Assembly: GCA_964591295.1 (NCBI GenBank)
Contig: CAZQAG010000082.1
Location: 1-10,116 of the forward strand
Direction: 5' to 3'
Origin: VAXT01 sp964591295
GTDB lineage: Bacteria > Actinomycetota > Thermoleophilia > Gaiellales > Gaiellaceae
DNA length: 10,116 nt
Below, in pieces: positions 4,560-10,116 of the stretch (positions within the stretch are counted from its first letter, which is position 1; every line of letters starts with the position of its first letter). The notes beneath the pieces are model-generated. The model saw nothing but the letters and a program-made list of their open reading frames with translations, made no database searches and was not told the origin of the DNA. The position numbers and the translations under genes are program-made.

Positions 4560-6500
4560 ATGCGGTCTTTCATCCGGCGCCGCGCTGCGGACGCCGTCAC
4601 TGTCGCGTTCGCCGGTGTGCTCCTGAACGTCGCCGTCTTCGAGTCCCTTCGTGACTCGATGTCGATGCTCGCCCTCTTCGCGGCGGTCGCGATCGCCGCG
4701 GAGGCGCTTCAGCGGCCGCACGACGAGCTCTTGCCAGACTCGCTCGAGGGCGAGCGCTTCACGCTGACCGCGCCAATTCATCTCGCGGCCCTCCTCGTCG
4801 CCGGACCGTGGGTCGCGACCGCGGTCGCCGGCTGGAGCGTCATCGCCGTCGGCCCGTTCCGCGGCCTGGCCCCGATGCAGCTGCTACGACGGGCCGCGGC
4901 CCTGGGCGGGTCCGCATTGGCTGGGGGCACGGCGTTCGCGCTCGCGGGTGGGAGCGTCGGCCATTTGACGCTGCCGGAGGATCTCCTGCCTGCCGCCGTG
5001 GCCGGCCTCGTCTACGTCACCGCGCGGACTCTGCTCGAGGGCATGGTGACGCAGCGCCCCGCTCTTCCGGACCTGCTCACCGCGGCATCGGGAGTCGGGC
5101 TCGGCATCGTGCTCGCGTTCGCCGCACTGCGCGAGCTCTGGCTCGCGCTCTCACTGGTGCCCCTCCTGCTCCTCGTCGAGCGCCTGTACGCACGTGTCGT
5201 CGCTCTCCGCCACGAGATGGCGACTGCGCTCGAGACCTTCGCGAACATCGTCGACGAGCGTGATCCTTCGACCTACGGCCATTCCGTGCGCGTGGCGCGC
5301 TACGTGCAGGATCTCGCGCACGGGCTCGGCCTTCCGGCCGCCGAGGTGCGACGGCTCTGGTGGGCAGGGAGACTGCACGACCTGGGTAAGGTGGCCGTTG
5401 ACGCGACCGTCCTCGGCAAGCCCGGAAAGCTGAGCCCCGCGGAATGGGGCACGGTCTGGCGTGCACCGCGTCTTTCCGCCCGCCTACTCCAGCGGTTCCG
5501 GTTTGCCGCCCGGCAGGCACAGGCGGTCGAGTACCACCGGGAGCGCTACGACGGCTCTGGGTACTACGGCGTCGGCGAGCAGGACATTCCTCTGGCCGCG
5601 CATTTCCTGATCCTGGCCGACGCCTTCGACGCGATGACGACCGACAAGCCGTTCCGGGAGCGGCTGAGCCGCGAGGACGCCCTCAACGAGATCGAAGCGG
5701 GCAGTGGGACGCAGTTTCACCCGGTGATCGCACGAGCCTTCGTCGCCGTGCAGCGGGGCCAGGATCCGGCTGCTGTCGTCAGGTCCGAGGAGCTGAGCGC
5801 GATCCGAGACGCCTCCGCCCTGCCGGCCTCGACCGCCCGCGGTCCGATCGACCTGTTCGGGCGGCCGGATCTGATCGCGCTCGCGGGGGGCGGTGGCTTC
5901 CTCGTAGGTTTCGGCATGCAGCTGACGATCGTCGCGGTGATCGGCGCGGCGGTCGCCCTCGTCGGGCTGAAGGTCTGGCACGGGACCCGCAAGCGGGTCT
6001 CGCGGCTGACCGCTGATCTCGAGGAGGCTTGGGACGTCGCGGGTGACCAGGCGCACATCTTCGGCCGTCTCGTCGACGCGGTCGAACGAGCCTGGCCGCC
6101 GAGTTATGCGGCGTTCGTCGAATGGAGCGATGACGGGGCCGGCGGCTCGGTGCGGCTCGAGCGAGGTACTGACGGACCGGCCGAGACGTCGCTCATCAGC
6201 TGGCTCCTGCGCGAGGCGGAATCCGGCGCAGGGATCGTCGTCGACACCGGCGGCCGGCTCGCCGGAGCCGGTGTTGCGGTAGCGGTCCCGCTCCGTCGCG
6301 GAAACAGCGCGCTCGTCGGCTTCCTCGTCCTCTGCGGACCAGAGCAGCCGCCCAAGCACTTAGTCCCAGCGCTCGAGACGTGTCTGGATTCGCTCGGTGT
6401 CGCCTTTGCCGAGGCTCCCCCGGCTGTCGTGCTTCGCCAGCTGCCGATGAGGACGCTAGACGCCGGCTGGCGCAGTCAGGCCCGCACGCTCGAGGCCTGA
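4560..6500 (+). CDS. Membrane HD-GYP domain protein with C-terminal GAF-like domain (degenerate active site)
   Basis: HD-GYP domains hydrolyse the second messenger c-di-GMP using a bi- or tri-metal site. This 646-aa protein starts MRSFIRRRAA, then has about seven hydrophobic segments (roughly 13-30, 34-50, 72-98, 111-131, 141-157, 173-190, 192-206), a likely membrane sensor. The HD-GYP domain spans about 219-400, with DPSTYGHSVRVA (235-246), RLHDLGK (271-277), HRERYDGSGYY (326-336) and ILADAFDAMTTDKPFR (351-366). Several signature residues differ. The usual HP after the HD motif is A302-P303, HHE is H326-R327-E328, GYP is GYY (334-336) and FDP is FHP (386-388). Two more hydrophobic stretches (about 438-473) lead to a GAF-like domain (about 495-618). 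Metal binding is probably altered, so it may bind c-di-GMP without cleaving it, or cleave it weakly. ATG 4560 is the first start after an in-frame TAA. The 3' end overlaps dapA by 45 bp on the opposite strand. Confidence 0.9.
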   Translation: MRSFIRRRAADAVTVAFAGVLLNVAVFESLRDSMSMLALFAAVAIAAEALQRPHDELLPDSLEGERFTLTAPIHLAALLVAGPWVATAVAGWSVIAVGPFRGLAPMQLLRRAAALGGSALAGGTAFALAGGSVGHLTLPEDLLPAAVAGLVYVTARTLLEGMVTQRPALPDLLTAASGVGLGIVLAFAALRELWLALSLVPLLLLVERLYARVVALRHEMATALETFANIVDERDPSTYGHSVRVARYVQDLAHGLGLPAAEVRRLWWAGRLHDLGKVAVDATVLGKPGKLSPAEWGTVWRAPRLSARLLQRFRFAARQAQAVEYHRERYDGSGYYGVGEQDIPLAAHFLILADAFDAMTTDKPFRERLSREDALNEIEAGSGTQFHPVIARAFVAVQRGQDPAAVVRSEELSAIRDASALPASTARGPIDLFGRPDLIALAGGGGFLVGFGMQLTIVAVIGAAVALVGLKVWHGTRKRVSRLTADLEEAWDVAGDQAHIFGRLVDAVERAWPPSYAAFVEWSDDGAGGSVRLERGTDGPAETSLISWLLREAESGAGIVVDTGGRLAGAGVAVAVPLRRGNSALVGFLVLCGPEQPPKHLVPALETCLDSLGVAFAEAPPAVVLRQLPMRTLDAGWRSQARTLEA

Positions 6501-7340
6501 GCGGATCTCGGCACGCTCCTCGTCGCTCGCCCCGACGAGCGGCAGGCGCAGGCCCCCTACCTCGTGCCCGAGCATGTTCAGGGCCGCCTTGACCGGAATC
6601 GGGTTGATCGTCACACCGAGCGCGTCGATCACCGGCTTCAGCTCCTCGTCGATCACCCGCGCGCCGTCGACGTCCCCCTCCTTGTAGAGCCGGATCAGCT
6701 CCTTCACCCGCCCGGCGACGAGATGCGCATAGACGAGGATGCCGCCCACGCCGCCAAGCTCCAGGAACGGGTAGAGCAGGTGGTCGCTTCCCGCGTAGAG
6801 CGCGAGGTCGGTCTCTGCGACGATGCGGCGCGCCTGGTCGAGATCCTCGGTTGCCTGCTTGACCGCCTTCACACTCGGAATCTCGGCGAGCTCCACCATC
6901 GTCTCGGGCTCGATGTTGATGACGACCCGCTGTGGGATGTTGTAGACGACGATCGGCCGGTCGCTGGCCTGCGCGATCGCCTTGTAGTGCTCGACGATCC
7001 CGTGCGGCGGCGGCTTGTTGTAGTACGGCGTGACGACGAGGAATCCGTCCACCCCGAGCGCGTGCGCCTTCTCGGTGAGGTGCACCGAGTGCGCCGTCGA
7101 GTAGGTCCCCGTGCTCGCGATCACCGTCGCGCGGTCGCCCACTGCGTCCACGGCCGCGCCCCAGAGCTCGTAGCGCTCGTCGTCGGTGAGCGTCGGGGAC
7201 TCTCCCGTCGTGGCGGCGACGACCACGCCATCGGAGCCGTTGTCGACCAGGTGCTGAGCCAGAGCGCGGAAGCGGTCGTAGTCGACCGAGCCGTCCCGGG
7301 CAAACGGGGTGACCATCGCGGTCAGGACCTCACCTAGCAC
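6456..7340 (-). CDS. dapA: 4-hydroxy-tetrahydrodipicolinate synthase
   Basis: DapA condenses pyruvate with aspartate semialdehyde, the first committed step to diaminopimelate and lysine. Its 294 aa are the usual length for this (beta/alpha)8 aldolase. The Schiff-base lysine is K161 in KAVKQATED. The catalytic tyrosine is Y133 in VVYNIPQRV, the threonine pair is T44-T45 in ATTGESPTL, Y107 lies in TPYYNKP, and R138 sits at the aspartate-semialdehyde carboxylate site. The start is a GTG at 7340-7338, 9 nt after the dapB stop. An AGGGG at the dapB 3' end may serve as ribosome site at longish spacing. A later ATG (residue 9) would delete the first beta-strand and is less likely. It is the last gene of the M16-dapB-dapA operon. 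Its final codons overlap the tail of the HD-GYP gene, with no room for a separate terminator. Confidence 0.97.
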   Translation of the reverse strand: MLGEVLTAMVTPFARDGSVDYDRFRALAQHLVDNGSDGVVVAATTGESPTLTDDERYELWGAAVDAVGDRATVIASTGTYSTAHSVHLTEKAHALGVDGFLVVTPYYNKPPPHGIVEHYKAIAQASDRPIVVYNIPQRVVINIEPETMVELAEIPSVKAVKQATEDLDQARRIVAETDLALYAGSDHLLYPFLELGGVGGILVYAHLVAGRVKELIRLYKEGDVDGARVIDEELKPVIDALGVTINPIPVKAALNMLGHEVGGLRLPLVGASDEERAEIRSGLERAGLTAPAGV

Positions 7341-7349
7341 GGTCCGATG

Positions 7350-8003
7350 TTACCCCTGCGGCCCGGCGAGCAGGCTCTCCAGGCCGACCGTCAGGCCGGG
7401 TGGAAGGCTGGAGAGCCGTTCCAGCGCCAGGAGCACGCCCGGAACGTAGGCCTCTCGCGAGAACGCGTCGTGGCGGATCGTGAGCAGCTCTCCCGGCTCC
7501 GAGAGGAGCACCTCCTGGTGGGCGACGATCCCGGGCAGTCGGACGGAATGGATCGGGACGTCGCCGCCCATGGCCTCCGCGGTCGCCTTCGCCGTGCCCG
7601 ACGGAGCGTCGAGCTTGGTCTCGTGGTGGAGCTCGACGATCTCGGCACGCGGCAGGTGCTTTGCTGCCTCGGCGGCGAGACGAATCATTAGGACGGCTCC
7701 GACCGCGAAGTTTGGCGCGACGAAGAGCACGACGCCCTGCTTGCGAGCCAGCTCTTCGAGATCGTCCAGCTCCTCCTGGCCGAGCCCGGTCGTCCCCACG
7801 ATGTTCGGCACGCCCTGCTCGAGCGTCGAGCGAACGGTTGCGTGCACGACGTCTGGTTGCGTGAAGTTGATCGCGGCGTCGAGGCCTCCGACTTCGACCG
7901 GATCGTCACGGCCGATCCCCTTGACGGAGTGCCCTGCACTCTCCAGCGCAGGCTTGAGGACCCGCCCGACCTTGCCCTCGTGGCCGAGCAAAGCCAGTTT
8001 CAC
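7350..8003 (-). CDS. dapB: 4-hydroxy-tetrahydrodipicolinate reductase (compact form)
   Basis: DapB reduces the DapA product with NAD(P)H in the diaminopimelate/lysine pathway. The N-terminal cofactor fold begins MKLALLGHEGKVGR, with the GxxGxxG pattern at residues 7-13. The GTTG motif is at 70-73 and APNFAVG at 96-102. The catalytic ELHHETKLDAPSGTA motif spans 124-138 with H126, H127 and K130. The conserved HSVRLPGIVAHQEV (152-165) and IRHDAFSREAY (176-186) follow. At 217 aa it is shorter than the 240-273 aa of mycobacterial and enteric enzymes. The missing length is in the cofactor domain between the first strand and INFT, while all catalytic motifs are intact. Compact DapBs of this size are known, for example in Thermotoga. 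The GTG start overlaps the M16 stop by 4 nt (GTGA), suggesting translational coupling. The stop is 9 nt from the dapA start. Confidence 0.96.
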   Translation of the reverse strand: MKLALLGHEGKVGRVLKPALESAGHSVKGIGRDDPVEVGGLDAAINFTQPDVVHATVRSTLEQGVPNIVGTTGLGQEELDDLEELARKQGVVLFVAPNFAVGAVLMIRLAAEAAKHLPRAEIVELHHETKLDAPSGTAKATAEAMGGDVPIHSVRLPGIVAHQEVLLSEPGELLTIRHDAFSREAYVPGVLLALERLSSLPPGLTVGLESLLAGPQG

Positions 8004-9295
8004 GCTGCAGCCCGCGCCGGGAGCTCCGGCGTGATTCGCCGCACCGCGTCTCGGAACCGCTCCTCGCTCGGGCCGATCCCGGCGGCCGAGAGCTTCTCAG
8101 AGGCAAGCAGGACGCCGGCCAGCTCGGACACGGCATCGGGGGTGACCGCGTCGACCTCGGCTGCGAGCCGGTCGATCGAGAGCAGCTCCGTGTCGCTGAT
8201 GAGCGAGCGCCCGAGCCTGCTCATCCGGTTCGACGTGGACTCCATCGAGAGCAGGATCCGGCCCTTCAGGTTCTCCTTCGCGCGCTCGAGCTCGCCCTTA
8301 CGGAACTTGCCTTCGGCCACCTCGCTGACCTGCTCGTTCGCGATCTCGAGGCAGTCCGCGAGGTTCTCCGCGCGCGTGCCGACGTAGAAGCCGATCAGCC
8401 CCGTGTCGGTGTATTGGGAGGCAAACGTGTAGACGGCGTAGGCCATCCCTCGCTTCTCACGGATCTCCTGGAAGAGCCGCGAGGAGGCCGAGCCGCCGAG
8501 GAGGGCGTCGAGAACCGAGGCAGCGAAGCGCCGCCGGTCGGAGCGCGAGATTCCGGGCGCTCCGATGCAGACGTGGTACTGCTCGGTCTTCTTGCGCTGG
8601 AAACGGACGCTCGGGCGTGGAGGCCGGACGAGCGGTGAGCGCAGGCGTGGGCCTCGCGCCGGATTTTTCGCCTGCTTGCGCTGCGCTTTCTCGAGTCGAG
8701 AGACGAGGTCGTCGTGCTGAAGGTTCCCCGCGGCCGCGACGACGACGTTGCCGGCCCGGTACATCGTCTGGTGATAGCTCGTCAGCGCGCGGCGCCCGAC
8801 CGACGAGATGACGTTGGCCGTCCCGATCACCGGGCGCCCGAGCGGATGGTCGCCGAAGACGGCCTCGCTCATCAGGTCGTGGACGAGCTCGTGTGGTGCG
8901 TCCTCGTACATCGCGATCTCCTCGAGCACGACCTCGCGCTCGGCATCGAGCTCGGCGAAGAGCGGCGCGTAGACCATGTCACTCATCACGTCCAGCGCTT
9001 GCTCGATGTGATGGTCGGCCACCCTCACGTAAACCACTGTGTGCTCCCGCGAGGTCGCCGCGTTCAGCTCGCCCCCGAGCCCGTCAAAGATCTCCGCGAT
9101 GTCCTGGGCCGTGTAGGAGCGGGTGCCCTTGAAGAGCAGGTGCTCGATGAAATGCGTGGCACCGGCCTTCGAAGGCGTCTCGTCACGTGAGCCGGCTCCG
9201 ATCCAGAATCCGAGCGAAACCGACCGGACGCTGGGGATCCGCTCGGTGATCACCCGCTGGCCCGAGTCGAGCTCGCTCAATACGTACTTCTGCAC
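8000..9295 (-). CDS. M16 family zinc metallopeptidase (processing-peptidase-like)
   Basis: This is a 431-aa zinc peptidase of the pitrilysin/mitochondrial processing peptidase family. It corresponds to the pepR-type gene found between pnp and dapB in other actinobacteria. The inverted zinc motif HFIEH is at 48-52, followed by LLFKGT. The third zinc ligand lies in REVVLEEIAMYEDAP (E125 or E126). The second half carries the paired R/Y motif in EKRGMAYAVYTF (R282, Y286), which closes over substrate. One chain thus carries both halves, and family members of this length usually work as homodimers. There is no signal peptide, so it is probably cytoplasmic. Its physiological substrate is unknown. 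The GTG start at 9295-9293 is fixed by an in-frame TAG four codons upstream. There is no Shine-Dalgarno, but TAGCAT lies 6 nt upstream, suggesting leaderless expression. It leads the operon with dapB and dapA. Confidence 0.94.
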   Translation of the reverse strand: MQKYVLSELDSGQRVITERIPSVRSVSLGFWIGAGSRDETPSKAGATHFIEHLLFKGTRSYTAQDIAEIFDGLGGELNAATSREHTVVYVRVADHHIEQALDVMSDMVYAPLFAELDAEREVVLEEIAMYEDAPHELVHDLMSEAVFGDHPLGRPVIGTANVISSVGRRALTSYHQTMYRAGNVVVAAAGNLQHDDLVSRLEKAQRKQAKNPARGPRLRSPLVRPPRPSVRFQRKKTEQYHVCIGAPGISRSDRRRFAASVLDALLGGSASSRLFQEIREKRGMAYAVYTFASQYTDTGLIGFYVGTRAENLADCLEIANEQVSEVAEGKFRKGELERAKENLKGRILLSMESTSNRMSRLGRSLISDTELLSIDRLAAEVDAVTPDAVSELAGVLLASEKLSAAGIGPSEERFRDAVRRITPELPARAAA

Positions 9296-9301
9296 GCCGG
9301 G

Positions 9302-9307
9302 ATGCTA
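9302..9307 (-). promoter_or_regulatory. Candidate -10 element for leaderless M16-dapB-dapA transcription
   Basis: On the minus strand this reads TAGCAT, matching TANNNT, and ends 6 nt before the GTG start of the M16 gene. Spacing and lack of a ribosome site mirror the arrangement upstream of rnj. No clear -35 hexamer is visible. Confidence 0.35.
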
Positions 9308-9388
9308 GTTCAGGGGCCGAAGTCGATGCCCGTCCCCGAGAATCCCCGTGAACTTCGAGGCCGACAGGACGTCTAAGCCAGCAGGTCT

Positions 9389-9790
9389 GTGTCGAGAGGT
9401 CTCCTCGTCATACTCATCGCGAGCATCGTCGCTGCCTGCTCGCCCACGCAGGTGCCTCGACCCAGCTCCGCGAAGGTGCCGCCAAATGAGCGAGCTCGAG
9501 TCCAGGCGGCCGTGCTGAGGTACGAGTACAGGTCATGGGAAGCGACTCGGTTTCGAGGTGGCCCGCCCGGATACGTCGAAGGTCAGCAGCCGATGCGGGT
9601 TCGATGTGACGACGCCCGTGTTCCACCATTTCGTGGCCGCCCTGTCTTTAGCTGCGTTTCATTTCAGCTCAAGGGGATCAGCGGCGGCTGCTATGCGCTC
9701 GTTGGCCGTCGCCTCTATCAGGTCGGCGGCTGCTTCGATCCGATACGGGATCTCGGTGAAGGAAAGGGCCGGCTGCTAGGCCGGCCCTGA
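9389..9790 (+). CDS. Small predicted lipoprotein with four further cysteines, function unknown
   Basis: This is a 133-aa protein with a lipoprotein signal: MSRGLL, a hydrophobic stretch to about residue 16, then the lipobox VAAC with C17 as the likely lipid-bearing cysteine. The mature part starts with a Pro/Ser-rich linker (18-35) and has four cysteines (C73, C89, C101, C115), enough for two disulfides outside the membrane. I do not recognise a family. The GTG at 9389 is the first usual start codon after an in-frame TAA at 9374, with AGCAGG just upstream. It is transcribed away from the M16 gene, and its stop is 4 bp from the pnp stop on the opposite strand. The last nine codons lie in the hairpin that probably ends pnp transcription. 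Its position breaks the usual pnp-M16 succession. M. tuberculosis also has a lipoprotein gene (lppU) near its pnp homologue, but I cannot show these are related. Confidence 0.75.
   Translation: MSRGLLVILIASIVAACSPTQVPRPSSAKVPPNERARVQAAVLRYEYRSWEATRFRGGPPGYVEGQQPMRVRCDDARVPPFRGRPVFSCVSFQLKGISGGCYALVGRRLYQVGGCFDPIRDLGEGKGRLLGRP
9765..9788 (-). terminator. Shared hairpin terminator of pnp and the lipoprotein gene
   Basis: A 9-bp perfect stem (AGGGCCGGC at 9765-9773 with its complement at 9780-9788) encloses the 6-nt loop TGCTAG. On the minus strand it begins 6 nt past the pnp stop and is followed by TTTCCTTC, a moderate T-rich tract as in an intrinsic terminator. On the plus strand it overlaps the last codons and stop of the lipoprotein gene, with no T-run after it. 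Confidence 0.65.
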
Positions 9791-9794
9791 CCAG

Positions 9795-10116
9795 TCAGTC
9801 CTCGCGGCGCGGGCCGCGGTCTCTTCCGCCGCCGCCTCGGCCCCGGTCGCCTCCGCGTCCGCCGCCGCCGTCGCGCCTCGGTGGGCGCTCAGACCGCTCG
9901 CGGGCCGGGGCGTCCTTCGCCCGCTCGATCAGCTCGTCGGGTTGGACGAGCGTGCCGTTCTCGTGCTTGGCGACGAGCTTGAGCCCGATCCGGCCGCGAT
10001 CCTTGTCGACCTCCTGGACGATGACGTCGAGCACGTCGCCTCTCGAGATCACGTCCTCGATGTGGCCGACCCGGCCCGGCCCGACGTTCGAGACGTGGAG
10101 CAGGCCGTCCGTGCCC
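9795..10116 (-). CDS. pnp: Polynucleotide phosphorylase, C-terminal S1 domain and RG-rich tail (5' part outside window)
   Basis: PNPase is a phosphorolytic 3'-5' exoribonuclease and polymerase that degrades mRNA as a ring-shaped trimer. Only the last 107 codons are here. The S1 RNA-binding domain is visible as TDGLLHVSNVGPGR, then ISRGDVLDVIVQEVDKDRGR and IGLKLV, as in actinobacterial PNPases. A charged spacer (KDAPARERSERPPRRDG) leads to a tail of RGG/RG repeats ending RRED, which probably adds nonspecific RNA contacts. The S1 fragment alone could belong to another S1 protein. The call rests on close S1 similarity and on the M16-dapB-dapA-rnj order that follows pnp in actinobacteria. The stop is TGA at 9797-9795, followed at once by a strong hairpin. 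Confidence 0.85.
   Translation of the reverse strand, partial: GTDGLLHVSNVGPGRVGHIEDVISRGDVLDVIVQEVDKDRGRIGLKLVAKHENGTLVQPDELIERAKDAPARERSERPPRRDGGGGRGGDRGRGGGGRDRGPRRED

Noticed and set aside
5484..6359. 291-codon minus-strand open frame opposite the HD-GYP gene
   Set aside because: The plus strand holds clear HD-GYP and GAF-like domains. The antisense product is low-complexity and lacks a plausible context.
6564..7337. 257-codon plus-strand open frame opposite dapA
   Set aside because: The minus-strand frame encodes an intact DapA with all catalytic residues. The antisense product is Arg/Asp/Val-rich with no family features.
9315..9361. Imperfect inverted repeat (GAAGT/ACTTC with flanking GGCC pairs) between the M16 and lipoprotein genes
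   Set aside because: The arms are short and bulged, with a loop of about 28 nt, and chance is likely in this composition.

Overview
This high-GC window looks like the chromosome of an actinobacterium, possibly a deep-branching lineage such as Thermoleophilia or Rubrobacteria. The evidence is the strong G/C bias at third codon positions, frequent GTG starts, and a minus-strand gene order of pnp, M16 peptidase, dapB, dapA, rnj, ftsK. That order resembles the pnp-pepR-dapB-(thyX)-dapA-rnj-...-ftsK neighbourhood of Streptomyces and Mycobacterium. The lineage below phylum is inference. No thyX lies between dapB and dapA here, and there are no tRNA or rRNA genes, CRISPR arrays or transposases.

Layout, left to right. 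Positions 1-1641 (minus) hold the N-terminal 547 codons of an FtsK/SpoIIIE DNA translocase, cut off by the window edge just after its RPSVDV motif. A 214-bp gap (1642-1855) carries two copies of a 27-bp palindromic REP-like element and a separate 14-bp perfect palindrome. Positions 1856-2410 (minus) encode an unrecognised, soluble, helix-rich protein. A hairpin-rich 220-bp gap follows, then rnj for ribonuclease J (2631-4283, minus). Positions 4284-4559 form a divergent intergenic region with two inverted repeats, a 27-codon membrane-peptide ORF behind a strong Shine-Dalgarno sequence, and a sigma28/WhiG-like promoter. Positions 4560-6500 (plus) encode a membrane-bound HD-GYP protein with a C-terminal GAF-like domain. 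Its 3' end overlaps dapA by 45 bp. Positions 6456-9295 (minus) hold a tight M16 peptidase-dapB-dapA operon with a 4-nt overlap and a 9-nt gap. Positions 9389-9790 (plus) encode a small cysteine-containing lipoprotein. Positions 9795-10116 (minus) are the 3' end of pnp, with its S1 domain and an Arg/Gly-rich tail.

The minus-strand backbone joins RNA turnover (PNPase, RNase J), lysine/diaminopimelate synthesis (DapA, DapB), a processing-type peptidase and chromosome translocation (FtsK). Two plus-strand units interrupt it: the lipoprotein between pnp and the M16 gene, and the small ORF plus HD-GYP unit between dapA and rnj. The second is the most interesting part. It combines a candidate sigma28/WhiG promoter ending almost at the start codon, an HD-GYP domain that has lost several signature residues including predicted metal ligands, and a possible companion micropeptide. 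This suggests a c-di-GMP-linked membrane sensor rather than a plain phosphodiesterase, but that is inference.
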